NCBI GenBank assembly: GCA_022827225.1
Contig: JAJDTJ010000128.1
Location: forward strand, 1 to 64,000
Length of the DNA stretch: 64,000 nt
Origin: Candidatus Poribacteria bacterium
GTDB taxonomy: Bacteria; Poribacteria; WGA-4E; WGA-3G
Direction of reading: 5' to 3'
Part shown: positions 49,082 to 57,539 of the stretch, piece by piece
Numbering within the stretch: the first letter of the stretch is position 1
Layout: every line of letters starts with the position of its first letter
Notes under the pieces: generated by a model
What the model was told of the DNA's origin: nothing
The model's database searches: none
What the model saw: only the letters and a program-made list of their open reading frames with translations
Program-made: the position numbers and the translations under genes

Positions 49082-50509
49082 TCACTGTGTATGTGCTGAC
49101 AGATCGCTTGCGATCGTTAATCGCCGCTGGCGTGTAAAGGTGCGGGGACGCGTATACCCTTCGCCCGTCGGTCCAGCGATGGTCATCGCTAAAAAGCCTT
49201 CGCCTTCCAGTCCGCATGACGCGTAAGAGGGGGCATTGATAACCACGACGCTGCAATCCATTGCTTTGTTGAATTGCGTAATGCGTTTGGTATTGTTCGT
49301 GTGGAGCACCGCGGTATGTCCACGTCCACCTTCTGCTCTGAGCGCGCCTGCTAACGCTTCATCAAAATCGCGACACCGAACGACCGGAAGGATCGGCATC
49401 AGGTATTCATTAATAACAAAATTGTGGTCTGCCGGAACTTCTACGACAATCGCCACCGTCCCTGCAAGCGCAGTGATACCGGCAGCACTTAAAATAGTCG
49501 TCGCGTCTTTACCGATGTATTCCTTGTTTGATTCCCCTTTTTCACTGACAACCGCCTCTAAATCCTGAAGCTGACTTGCACTCAACAGATGACCGTTGTT
49601 CCGAGTAAGTTCCTGAACCGTCTCGTTCGCAACGGATTCGATGACAAAAAGTGCTTTCTCACCGATGCAGAGGAGATTGTTATCAAAACTGGTACCCGCG
49701 ATGACGTGTTTCGCTGCCTGCTGGATGTCGGCGGTTTCGTCAACAATCGCGGGTGGGTTACCGGGTCCAGCGGCGATTGTCTTTTTACCGCTCGATAAGG
49801 CTGTCCTCACGACAGATGCACCACCAGTGGCAACGAGCATCGCAATGTCAGGATGCTCCATGATCTCTTTCGCTGTTCGTAGGCTCGCATTCGTAACGGA
49901 GGTAAGCAGATTAGGCGGAGCCCCCGCCTTAACCATCGCCTCATTGATGACGTGCATCGTCTCTTCGGTGCAGTCACGCGCATTTGGATGCGGACTGAAG
50001 ACGACAGCGTTCCCCGCCGATAGCATTATAATCGCGTGGTTAATTACCGTCGATGTCGGGTTCGTGGTAGGTGTGATCGAATTAATAACACCAAAAGGGA
50101 CGTACTCAATGAGGAGCGTCCCGGCATCCCCAGAAATCGATTCCGAGATAAGATCGTCTACGTCCGGAGAAAGCGTTACGGCACCTTCATTCTTCATTAC
50201 CTTGTGTGCCGCATTGCCCATATTCGTGTCTTGTACTGCCAAGTCGGCAAGACGTTTCGCATTCGCAAGCGAGACCTCTTTGATCGCTTCAATAATCTCA
50301 CGTCTTTTGGCAAATCCGAGCTTAACAAACGCTTCCTGTGCCGTCTTCGCAGCTGCGATAGCCTCTGCTGCTGTTGCGAAAACGCCAGCCCGAGAAGAAT
50401 TTGTACCGACGGAAGTTGTCGGTTCTGCCGCCGTCGAACCGTCTTGCTGCAGTGTTTTTAAAACCTGAGAAACAATTTCTTCAATCTGTTTTTCGTCAAT
50501 TTGTGCCAT
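49082..50509 (-). CDS. CoA-acylating aldehyde dehydrogenase of a bacterial microcompartment (EutE/PduP-like)
   Basis: 475 residues. An amphipathic N-terminal helix (residues 1-20, MAQIDEKQIEEIVSQVLKTL) and a ~25-residue linker form a typical encapsulation peptide. Then come the cofactor region SITPTTNPTSTVINHAI, ATGGASVVRTALSSGKKTI and the catalytic Cys281 in FDNNLLCIGEK. The enzyme would oxidise an aldehyde to acyl-CoA with NAD and CoA inside the shell encoded just upstream. The GAGGGCTGA ribosome region lies nine bases before the ATG. It is second in the operon after the BMC-H gene, with a hairpin between. Confidence 0.9.
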   Translation of the reverse strand: MAQIDEKQIEEIVSQVLKTLQQDGSTAAEPTTSVGTNSSRAGVFATAAEAIAAAKTAQEAFVKLGFAKRREIIEAIKEVSLANAKRLADLAVQDTNMGNAAHKVMKNEGAVTLSPDVDDLISESISGDAGTLLIEYVPFGVINSITPTTNPTSTVINHAIIMLSAGNAVVFSPHPNARDCTEETMHVINEAMVKAGAPPNLLTSVTNASLRTAKEIMEHPDIAMLVATGGASVVRTALSSGKKTIAAGPGNPPAIVDETADIQQAAKHVIAGTSFDNNLLCIGEKALFVIESVANETVQELTRNNGHLLSASQLQDLEAVVSEKGESNKEYIGKDATTILSAAGITALAGTVAIVVEVPADHNFVINEYLMPILPVVRCRDFDEALAGALRAEGGRGHTAVLHTNNTKRITQFNKAMDCSVVVINAPSYASCGLEGEGFLAMTIAGPTGEGYTRPRTFTRQRRLTIASDLSAHTQ

Positions 50510-50639
50510 TCAGCCCTCCAGTATACCTTATTGCGTCCGACGCACCTAAGGCGCAGCTAACAAAACCACTGGGCGGCACCGTAGATACAAAACCCGTGGT
50601 CAGCTAACACATTCTCTGGTAAAGAAAAAAGAAAGCGAA

Positions 50640-50675
50640 GTAGGGCAAAGGTACGAAAGCCATCCCTCGCCCTAC
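50640..50675. repeat. GTAGGGC palindrome between the shell and dehydrogenase genes
   Basis: GTAGGGC (50640-50646) pairs with GCCCTAC (50669-50675) around a 22-nt loop. It is an inverted repeat between the microcompartment shell stop and the aldehyde dehydrogenase start. It could lower downstream expression, giving more shell than enzyme, but there is no T tract to make it a clear terminator. Confidence 0.5.
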
Positions 50676-50683
50676 ACTCCGAT

Positions 50684-51016
50684 TTATTTGCTGGAACTCT
50701 TCGCTTCCGCCGAACTTCCGGAACTCTTCGCTTCCGCCGAATTTCCGCCGCCAAGAATGGTCTCCACATCTGCATGTGGGCGAGGGATGACATGCACCGA
50801 CACCAATTCACCGACCGCTTTCGCTGCTTCGGCACCCGCATCTGTCGCTGCTTGCACCGCACCGACATCACCGCGAACCATCACTGTGACAAAACCGCCA
50901 CCGACCTGCTCTTTTCCGACCAATTTAACGTTCGCGGCTTTCACCATGGTGTCGGCAGCTTCAACCGCTCCGATAAGTCCGCGTGTTTCAACCATTCCTA
51001 ATGCTTCATTGCGCAT
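50684..51016 (-). CDS. Bacterial microcompartment hexameric shell protein (BMC-H)
   Basis: 110 residues. The Pfam BMC core is obvious: [61 protein letters not shown] and [11 protein letters not shown]. It forms hexamers tiling the shell face. The last ~20 residues are a low-complexity tail built from two direct repeats ([18 protein letters not shown]). ATG 51016 with AAGGAG nine bases upstream is the start; a longer frame to 51133 has no BMC-like sequence. No pentamer or second hexamer gene is in the window. Confidence 0.95.
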   Translation of the reverse strand: MRNEALGMVETRGLIGAVEAADTMVKAANVKLVGKEQVGGGFVTVMVRGDVGAVQAATDAGAEAAKAVGELVSVHVIPRPHADVETILGGGNSAEAKSSGSSAEAKSSSK

Positions 51017-51148
51017 GTAGTTAAACTCCTTATCTGTAGAAAAAAATAGAATGCAAGATACCCCGCAACGCACCCCTGATATCTGTTTGTATTTTTGCTG
51101 TTGTATGGGTACGTACATAGGTATCTCAATCAAATACGCTCGTTAATA

Positions 51149-51177
51149 ATGATACTACAAAATCGGTATTTCTGCAA
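51149..51177 (-). promoter_or_regulatory. Promoter candidate for the BMC operon
   Basis: On the - strand, TTGCAG (51172-51177) and TATCAT (51149-51154) with a 17-nt spacer, about 130 nt before the BMC-H start. Both hexamers are one or two bases from consensus. Confidence 0.4.
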
Positions 51178-51282
51178 GTCAAATTTTAACTTTGAGCGCG
51201 ACGTCTATATTTAACCTTTTCTGCCGAATGCAATCACTGAAAACCGATGGTTGACGACTGATAATCATTTTCCAATTTTGTC

Positions 51283-51311
51283 TTGACTTTTAATCGGAAT
51301 TCTGATAAAAT
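51283..51311 (+). promoter_or_regulatory. Promoter for the citrate synthase-isocitrate dehydrogenase operon
   Basis: TTGACT (51283-51288) and TAAAAT (51306-51311) with a 17-nt spacer, in an AT-rich stretch just after a short dispersed repeat. Confidence 0.65.
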
Positions 51312-51480
51312 ATTATAGACTATGAATATGAATGATTAGAACTTTTTTAAACGGAAGTTGGAGCACCTCACCTCTCCTCATGTGACAGGTGGTTCTGTGG
51401 ATCCGGACGAATCAAAATTTCGGTGAAGTTCGCAAGATGGAACGTATTATCTAAAAACAGCCAACGAAGGAGATGTCATT

Positions 51481-53031
51481 TTGAACAAGAATTTGGAGGT
51501 AAAGCAGGAAGCCGCACTCCGAAAGATCCTGTCAGAGGTGCCAGAAACCTCGACGTATACACCCGTAACAGACGCTTTAAATAGGGCAGCTGAATTAAGC
51601 GAGGATAAAATCGCAGCAGTCCTCAACGGTTTCAGTTCGATGCCCCAATCCACAACTGTTTTCGCGAATCCGGTACTACACAAAACCGCAGTTGATTGTG
51701 ACGGCACACAGATAACCTTGAATATCCGTAGTTTTGCTATCCGTGGTATCGTTTCCGAAAGCGAAATCGTCGCTGACAAACTCAGTCCCGCATTCGTTAT
51801 CTTCACAGGACTTTTCGGTAGGCGACCCGAAACAGATGACAGTGGACTTGATGAAGAGAAACTACTGTCAGACCTAATAGATACGAAATTTTATGAATTC
51901 ATTACAACTCGCCGAGCAAGTCTAACCGGTGAACAACGCCTCGTTAATCAGGTCGCAGAATTTTCTAAAGCCTTCCCCGAAGCCGGACCCGAGGCTGCTA
52001 TTCAACACTTCTCAACACTCCGTAAACTCGGTGTTCCGAATCAGAAAGGGATTACCGGCACACGGGAACCCGATTCACTCCTCCTCGAATTGATTGAAAC
52101 GCACATGGAAAATGTCGCTGTTGGCACAGTTTCGGCGTATATGCGACATCAACTCCGTGAGAACCCCGCATTACACCCGCAAGTTCTCGCAATGCGCGCG
52201 ACCGATCTCATCACTGAGTATCAAAAGGGCGGAAAGACTGCCTTTCAGACTTGCTATAGTCTCCTCTTAGGACGCGACGCTTCTGCTGTTGAAGCCGATA
52301 TTTTAGAACGGATGGGGGTCATACAGATACACCACGGGTCCGCGGGGTCCAATGTCGTCGCACGTTATCTCGCGACTTTACACACCGGTGCTGTATCCGA
52401 CTTCTTCGTTGCAGCGCAGATGGCTTTAGACGGTAATCGACATTTCGGTGCGATTCACGATATGACGACGTTTATTAATCAGATCGAATCCCTCGATGCG
52501 GATGCGCTTGAAGCCGCTATCCATGAACGGATGCAAGCCGCGCTACCGACCTTCGGACACCCAGAGATCGCCGCCGCCGGACGCGCCGATGAAATTCAGC
52601 AAGACCCGCGACCCGCGATCTACTTCAATCCGTTCCTTGAGGCTATTGATAACGGCGATATTCAACTCAACGACCAGCAGAAAAAACGGTTAACGATTAT
52701 CCAACGCATCTATCAACTCGCCTTCGTTGAAGGATTCGTCCGTCCAGGACGTGAAAACGATCCACCGCTCCGCTTAACGCCGAATACCGATTTCGGCGGA
52801 TGGGCTGTCCAAGAAGGATTGGACATCTATGAACACGATAGAACCCTATTGACATATATCTTCCGAGGCTTCGGGTGGATGATGGATGCCCGCGAACAAC
52901 TCCCGTTGAAGATTATCCGACCCGTTATCCCACCACACCCAGATGTCATTCCGAAACCGATCGATGATATGACAATAGCGAACGAAGTCGTAGCATTACA
53001 CAAACGGATGGCAGGTCCAAACGCCTTTTAG
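51481..53031 (+). CDS. Citrate synthase family protein (divergent)
   Basis: 516 residues, longer than typical bacterial citrate synthase (about 430). The family core is visible: LRENPALHPQVLAMRATDLI, IQIHHGSAGSNVVARYLATL with the first catalytic His, and AALPTFGHPEI with the second. The third catalytic residue, usually an Asp near GR/DP, is probably in the QDPRPAIYFNP region. The N-terminal ~130 residues are unlike ordinary citrate synthases. Condenses acetyl-CoA (or a related acyl-CoA) with oxaloacetate; the substrate is not certain. TTG start with AAGGAGAT eight bases upstream. It is followed by isocitrate dehydrogenase 12 bases later. Confidence 0.78.
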   Translation: MNKNLEVKQEAALRKILSEVPETSTYTPVTDALNRAAELSEDKIAAVLNGFSSMPQSTTVFANPVLHKTAVDCDGTQITLNIRSFAIRGIVSESEIVADKLSPAFVIFTGLFGRRPETDDSGLDEEKLLSDLIDTKFYEFITTRRASLTGEQRLVNQVAEFSKAFPEAGPEAAIQHFSTLRKLGVPNQKGITGTREPDSLLLELIETHMENVAVGTVSAYMRHQLRENPALHPQVLAMRATDLITEYQKGGKTAFQTCYSLLLGRDASAVEADILERMGVIQIHHGSAGSNVVARYLATLHTGAVSDFFVAAQMALDGNRHFGAIHDMTTFINQIESLDADALEAAIHERMQAALPTFGHPEIAAAGRADEIQQDPRPAIYFNPFLEAIDNGDIQLNDQQKKRLTIIQRIYQLAFVEGFVRPGRENDPPLRLTPNTDFGGWAVQEGLDIYEHDRTLLTYIFRGFGWMMDAREQLPLKIIRPVIPPHPDVIPKPIDDMTIANEVVALHKRMAGPNAF

Positions 53032-53043
53032 AGAGGAATACAC

Positions 53044-54288
53044 GTGATAGAACTATCGCAATTAACAGTGCCAACAGAGGGTGAAAGAATAGGATTCACC
53101 GATGGGCAGCTCGTCGTACCGAATAAACCGATTATCCCTGTTATTGAAGGCGACGGCATCGGACGAGATATTATGAAGACGACGCGACGTGTTGTGGATA
53201 CAGCCGTTAAAACCGCATACAACGGCGAAAAACAGATCGTCTGGTTTGATGTCTACGCCGGCGAAAACGCCATGGCAAAATACAACGAATGGCTGCCACA
53301 AGATACGTTTGACGCAATCGAATACTTCCGCGTCGCCTTAAAGGGGCCGCTGACGACCCCCGTCGGGGGTGGGTTTCGGAGTTTAAACGTGACGTTGCGT
53401 CAGGTGCTTGAACTCTACGCATGTGTCCGTCCCGTCCGCTATTTCCAAGGTGTCCCTGCTCCTGTCACACATCCCGAAAAGATGGATGTCGTTATCTTCC
53501 GTGAGAATACGGAGGATGTCTATGCCGGTATCGAATGGGAACAAGGTACCCCGGAAGTCAAAAAGGTTATTGAGCTGCTCCGCTCCGAAATGGGTGTAGA
53601 GATCCGCGAAGATTCGGGGGTCGGTATAAAACCGATCAGTATTTTCGCGACGAAACGCTTGGCACGCATGGCGATCCAATACGCAATCGATCACGGCAGA
53701 CGCAGCGTTACCTTTGTCCACAAGGGTAACATCATGAAATTTACCGAAGGCGCGTTCTCCGCTTGGGGATACGAACTCGCTAAAGAGGAATTCGCCGAAC
53801 AAACCATCACGGAAGACGAACTTTATAGTGACTACGACGGTGAGTGTCCCGAAGGTAAGATTATCGTCAATGACCGGATCGCCGACAGTATGCTTCAGCA
53901 GATTCTCACACGTACCGATGAGTACGATGTGATTGTCACGCCGAACCTCAACGGCGACTATCTTTCGGACGCTGCAGCGGCACAAGTCGGCGGCATCGGC
54001 ATGGCACCCGGTGGTAACCTCAGCGACGAAGTCGCACTCTTTGAAGCCACCCACGGCACCGCACCGAAGTACACCGATCAAGATGTTGTCAACCCCGGTT
54101 CACTCATCCTCTCTGCGGTGATGATGCTGGAGCATCTCGGCTGGCAGGAAGCCGCTGACCTAATCATCGCTGGACTTGAGAAGACCATCCTCCAAAAACG
54201 CGTGACCTACGATCTGGAGCGTCTCATGGAAGGCGCGACAAAGGTCCGTACCTCCGAATTCGGCGCAGCGATTATCGAAAACTTCTAA
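53044..54288 (+). CDS. icd: Isocitrate dehydrogenase (NADP-type)
   Basis: 414 residues. Oxidatively decarboxylates isocitrate to 2-oxoglutarate. Seen are the N-terminal [33 protein letters not shown] (the phosphorylatable-serine loop), [14 protein letters not shown], the metal-binding region [17 protein letters not shown] and [15 protein letters not shown] start with GAGAGGA upstream. It is in one operon with the preceding citrate synthase, giving two consecutive TCA-cycle steps (citrate made, then used after aconitase). Confidence 0.95.
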   Translation: MIELSQLTVPTEGERIGFTDGQLVVPNKPIIPVIEGDGIGRDIMKTTRRVVDTAVKTAYNGEKQIVWFDVYAGENAMAKYNEWLPQDTFDAIEYFRVALKGPLTTPVGGGFRSLNVTLRQVLELYACVRPVRYFQGVPAPVTHPEKMDVVIFRENTEDVYAGIEWEQGTPEVKKVIELLRSEMGVEIREDSGVGIKPISIFATKRLARMAIQYAIDHGRRSVTFVHKGNIMKFTEGAFSAWGYELAKEEFAEQTITEDELYSDYDGECPEGKIIVNDRIADSMLQQILTRTDEYDVIVTPNLNGDYLSDAAAAQVGGIGMAPGGNLSDEVALFEATHGTAPKYTDQDVVNPGSLILSAVMMLEHLGWQEAADLIIAGLEKTILQKRVTYDLERLMEGATKVRTSEFGAAIIENF

Positions 54289-54325
54289 CAGAGCACTTCC
54301 ACCGCGCACAACAGAGGAGCAGCAC

Positions 54326-54463
54326 ATGTCCTTAAAAACGAAACTTATTATCGGAGCGGGTGTGTTGGCTGCCATCGGCATCGGGATAGGTCTTGAATTA
54401 CATCGTCTTCATAGGCGCATTCTCGAAGAGTTGGTCGCAATTCGCCAACAGGGTGAACAGTAA
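54326..54463 (+). CDS. 45-residue single-pass membrane protein
   Basis: ATG 54326 with AGAGGAGC just upstream and stop TAA at 54461-54463. It encodes MSLKTKLIIGAGVLAAIGIG, continuing to a charged C-terminal tail rich in His, Arg, Glu and Gln. One hydrophobic helix (about residues 7-22) then an amphipathic helix. It lies between icd and the ATPase gene. The strong ribosome site and regular codons make it likely to be real; function unknown. Confidence 0.65.
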   Translation: MSLKTKLIIGAGVLAAIGIGIGLELHRLHRRILEELVAIRQQGEQ

Positions 54464-54511
54464 ATACTGTTTCCAACTTCTGTGTTAGAGACAGCGAGCG
54501 AGGTAGACATC

Positions 54512-55765
54512 ATGATTACCGAACTCAGCGTGCAAAATTTCAAATCATGGAAAGATACGAATAAGTTGCAGATAGCACCTTTAACCGGTTTCTTCGGCGC
54601 GAACAGTTCCGGCAAAACGAGCCTTCTGCAAACGCTACTTATGCTTAAGCAGACTGTGGAACGTCCATCGGATTGGAAAGGCGTAATTGATTTCGGTGAT
54701 GATAACTCCCTCGTTAACTTAGGCAGTTTTGACGAAACCATTCACCAACACAATGTAGATTTAAATCTTGATGTTGCGGTCTCATGGGAGCTGCCTGAAA
54801 AACAGAATTTGGGTTCGGTTGAGACTAATTTTCTGTCTTTCTCAATGTCTATTGGAAAAAAATATGAACACTCGGTGCAATTAGATAATTTTCACTATTC
54901 AAATGGTGAAAGTGAGTTTGAGATAGTTTGGGGATCGTCAGGGTACAAATACAAATTAGGATCTCATTGGGAAAGGGCGGATCTGTTTCGATGCTATGGT
55001 GTTGCTAATCCCTTTGGACCCCTGGAATCTTTCAAGCCTCTTAAAGATGCCTTTGAGAATCTATTCCACCGAATTTGCTACCTCGCTTCACTTCGTGAAT
55101 TCCCTTACTCGCGTTACACATGGCAAGGCAACCATCCGAAAGATACCGGACTGCGCGGGGAGGAGATGATTTCCGCTATCCTTTCAAAGAGAGTAAAACT
55201 TCAAAACATTGATAAACAGATAATGGAATGGTTACAGAGGCTGGATTTAATCCACTCCTATCGCCTCAATCCTATCTCTGACTCAGAAAAAAATTACGAA
55301 TTCCTTGTCCGAAAGTACAAGGGCGGACCCGAAGTCAGACTCACAGATGTCGGTTTCGGTGTTTCGCAGGTACTACCGGTACTGGTGCTTTGTTATTACG
55401 TTCCCGAGGGAAGCATTCTTATTCTTGAACAGCCCGAAGCGCACCTCCACCCGAAAGTCCAGTCGGAATTAGCGGATCTGCTCATTGAGGTTGTAAAAGA
55501 GCGACAGTTACAGATTATCCTTGAAAGCCATAGTGAGCATCTGCTGATACGGTTAATGCGGCGCATCGCTGAAGAACAAATTTCGGCAGACGACACCGTC
55601 TTCTATTTTTGCGAAATGAAAGAGGGTGTCTCTGAAATTGAGCGGCTCAATGTAGATGACTACGGAAACATCACGAATTGGCCACAAAACTTCTTCGGCG
55701 ATGAGATGGGCGACTTGGCAGCAAAAACTAAAGCGGAGATGAAACGTAAGAAAGCAAATAAATAA
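54512..55765 (+). CDS. DUF3696-type AAA ATPase
   Basis: 417 residues from ATG 54512 (GAGGTAG upstream; an upstream GTG at 54482 is less likely). Walker A FGANSSGKTSLL is near residues 27-38. The long middle insert has a CYLASLREFPYSRY patch. Signature LTDVGFGVSQVLPVLV, Walker B ILILEQPEAHLHPKVQ and the ESHSEHLLIRL H-loop follow, with a C-terminal DUF3696 segment (FYFCEMKEGVSEIERL). It overlaps the next gene by one base (TAATG). It probably controls the PIN nuclease encoded there. Confidence 0.87.
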   Translation: MITELSVQNFKSWKDTNKLQIAPLTGFFGANSSGKTSLLQTLLMLKQTVERPSDWKGVIDFGDDNSLVNLGSFDETIHQHNVDLNLDVAVSWELPEKQNLGSVETNFLSFSMSIGKKYEHSVQLDNFHYSNGESEFEIVWGSSGYKYKLGSHWERADLFRCYGVANPFGPLESFKPLKDAFENLFHRICYLASLREFPYSRYTWQGNHPKDTGLRGEEMISAILSKRVKLQNIDKQIMEWLQRLDLIHSYRLNPISDSEKNYEFLVRKYKGGPEVRLTDVGFGVSQVLPVLVLCYYVPEGSILILEQPEAHLHPKVQSELADLLIEVVKERQLQIILESHSEHLLIRLMRRIAEEQISADDTVFYFCEMKEGVSEIERLNVDDYGNITNWPQNFFGDEMGDLAAKTKAEMKRKKANK

Positions 55766-56268
55766 TGAAAGTTATTGTAGATACAAACGTCCCACTGGTT
55801 GCCAATGGAAGAGCAGAACAAGCCTCTGAAGATTGCGTGGAAACCTGTATTGATGAACTGTTGAAGATTACCGAAGGGAACGTAAAATTAGTGTTGGATG
55901 ATCAACGGCGAATCATCTCGGAATACCGGAATAAGTTGAATCCGGGGGGTTTTCCAGGTGTTGGAGACGCTTTCCTCAAATGGGCAGAAATCAATTGGGC
56001 AAACCCGCAAAAATGCGATTTGGTTTCTATTACGCCTGTTGATGATTCAGAAACTAATTTCCAAAAGTTTCCAACAGACCCAGCGTTAGCGGATTTTGAT
56101 GAGGATGATAGAAAATTCATCGCTGTAGCACTCGCTCACTCCGAGAACCCTCCCATCCTGCAAGCGGTAGATAGTGCCTGGTGGACCTACCGCGACACAC
56201 TCCATCAAAACGGTGTCACAGTTGATTTCATCTGTGAAGATGATATTCATTCGATGCTAAGTGAGTAA
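55765..56268 (+). CDS. PIN-domain nuclease, partner of the DUF3696 ATPase
   Basis: 167 residues. The PIN fold is supported by VIVDTNVPLVANG (Asp6), Glu53 in RRIISEYRN, Asp112/Asp115 in FDEDDRKFIAVALAH and Asp136 in AVDSAWW, all in the normal order. It is cytosolic. Unlike VapC toxins it has no adjacent antitoxin gene; instead it is coupled to an AAA ATPase. That matches the ATPase-nuclease logic of known defence pairs, but I know of no named system with this exact combination. Confidence 0.75.
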   Translation: MKVIVDTNVPLVANGRAEQASEDCVETCIDELLKITEGNVKLVLDDQRRIISEYRNKLNPGGFPGVGDAFLKWAEINWANPQKCDLVSITPVDDSETNFQKFPTDPALADFDEDDRKFIAVALAHSENPPILQAVDSAWWTYRDTLHQNGVTVDFICEDDIHSMLSE

Positions 56269-56293
56269 AGCCTCAAAATATAGGAGAGATAGC

Positions 56294-56914
56294 GTGATCT
56301 ACGAGATAAGAACCTATAACCTGAAACTCGGTCAACTTAACGAATACTGGAAACGTTTCAGCGAAAAGTTACCCGGTCGGCAGGAACTCTCAAAACTCGG
56401 TGGACACTGGTACACCGAAGTGGGACCGTTGAATCAGATGGTCGCCGTTTGGCCCTACGAAAGTCTTGAACAACGGGCAGAAATTCGACGCGCCGCGGAA
56501 GCCGAACCAAATCCGGTATGGCCCCCCGATACGAGTGATCTTATTGTATCAATGGTCTCCGAGATTTATTTGCCTGCCCCCTTTATGGAACCGTTAGGTG
56601 AAAAAGACATCGGACCCTTGTATGAGATGCGTCTGTATACCTATCCTTCTGAAGGTATGCCGCAAGTGTTGGAGGCGTGGGGTGCTGCTATCCCTGAACG
56701 CGTGAAGTTCTCACCGTTAGCAGGCTGCTGGTATTCGGAATACGGTGGTGTCAACAACTTCATCCATCTGTGGGCATACAAGAGCTTTGAGGAACGCCAA
56801 CGGATCCGAGCAGAGACGCGAGAGAAAGGTGTCTGGCCCCCCAAAGGCTCTGTCCGACCTATCACACAAGAGAGTAAACTTCTACTCCCCGCCCCGTTTT
56901 CACCGATGCAGTAA
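56294..56914 (+). CDS. NIPSNAP family protein
   Basis: 206 residues. Two NIPSNAP (ferredoxin-like alpha/beta) repeats: IYEIRTYNLKLGQLNEYWK, then YEMRLYTYPSEGMPQVLEAW, each followed by GGHWYTEVG or GCWYSEYGG. The family is common in bacteria and mitochondria; its biochemical role is not established. GTG 56294 is chosen because AGGAGAG is six bases upstream; an earlier GTG at 56261 overlaps the PIN gene stop. Probably co-transcribed with the ATPase-PIN pair but not obviously related to it. Confidence 0.82.
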   Translation: MIYEIRTYNLKLGQLNEYWKRFSEKLPGRQELSKLGGHWYTEVGPLNQMVAVWPYESLEQRAEIRRAAEAEPNPVWPPDTSDLIVSMVSEIYLPAPFMEPLGEKDIGPLYEMRLYTYPSEGMPQVLEAWGAAIPERVKFSPLAGCWYSEYGGVNNFIHLWAYKSFEERQRIRAETREKGVWPPKGSVRPITQESKLLLPAPFSPMQ

Positions 56915-56937
56915 AAGACTTATCTTAAATCTGGTAG

Positions 56938-56957
56938 GTGCGGTTTCCTAACCGCAC
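56938..56957. repeat. Perfect GTGCGGTT-TCCT-AACCGCAC palindrome
   Basis: An eight-pair perfect stem with a four-base loop, between the NIPSNAP gene and the YaaA-like gene. It shares the GGTTTCC(T/A)AACC core with 24308-24328 and 30087-30108, and loosely with 14372-14388. Confidence 0.7.
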
Positions 56958-57029
56958 TGGATCTGCACCAAAATTTTTGAAGATCATAAAACGTATTGTA
57001 GGAACAAGTTTTTTCTTCAAAGAGATACT

Positions 57030-57491
57030 ATGAAAAATAAAAAACGGTTACTTATTCTATCGTGTTCACAGCGCAAATCCGATTCTCCGGAACCTCTACC
57101 TGCGATAGAGAGATACAACGGTCCCTTATTCTTTGTCTTACGTCGCTTTATTCGTGAATGTCCACGTCAGGCAAGGCACCTAGATGTGTATATCTTGTCC
57201 GCTGCCTATGGGCTTATCCCGGGGAATTTCCCTACTCCATTGTACAATCGAAAGATGAACACATCACGGGCTGTAGAGTTGCAGCCACAAGTTAATACCA
57301 AGTTCTCAAATATTCTACAGAACAAATATGCCTCAATCTGTTTTGTGCTTGGGAAAACTTATCTCAAGGCATTTAAGGATTGGCAACAATTAATTCCGGC
57401 GTTTACAGAATCAATTGTCGCTTACGGCACGATAGGAAAAAAACAGGTCCAACTGAAAAAATGGCTGTGGAAACCTTCGTTGGTTGATTGA
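57030..57491 (+). CDS. YaaA/DUF6884-like protein
   Basis: 153 residues. LLILSCSQRKSD, ERYNGPLFFVLRRFIRE and LDVYILSAAYGLIPGNFP give the layout of the DUF6884/YaaA-related fold. Relatives occur near nucleic-acid 7-deazaguanine enzymes; I recall DpdC, the nitrile-hydrolysing enzyme of the Dpd DNA-modification system, being placed in a YaaA-related group. AAAGAG precedes the ATG. It is convergent with the TGT-like gene, whose stop lies 48 bases beyond its own. I infer that the two may act on the same base, but nothing in the sequence proves it. Confidence 0.65.
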   Translation: MKNKKRLLILSCSQRKSDSPEPLPAIERYNGPLFFVLRRFIRECPRQARHLDVYILSAAYGLIPGNFPTPLYNRKMNTSRAVELQPQVNTKFSNILQNKYASICFVLGKTYLKAFKDWQQLIPAFTESIVAYGTIGKKQVQLKKWLWKPSLVD

Positions 57492-57539
57492 GGTAACTAT
57501 GGCAACTGTCCCTACGCGCTTGTGTTGAACGCATGTTCT

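Larger units (their letters stand above)
51017..51480. other. 464-nt divergent control region between the microcompartment and citrate synthase genes
   Basis: No gene was found. It contains a - strand promoter-like pair at 51149-51177, a CTGACGACTG-type repeat at 51250-51266, a + strand promoter at 51283-51311 and about 160 nt of leader before the citrate synthase start. Confidence 0.65.

Noticed and set aside
49641-50468. 275-codon frame on the + strand
   Set aside because: Antisense to the aldehyde dehydrogenase, which carries all family motifs.
51017-51133. N-terminal extension of the BMC-H gene
   Set aside because: The extra 39 residues are unlike the BMC family, and ATG 51016 has a well-placed AAGGAG site.
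53383-54081. 232-codon frame on the - strand
   Set aside because: Antisense to icd; the translation has no recognisable domain.
55765-56268. VapC-type toxin of a toxin-antitoxin pair
   Set aside because: No small antitoxin gene is adjacent; the immediate partner is the large ATPase.
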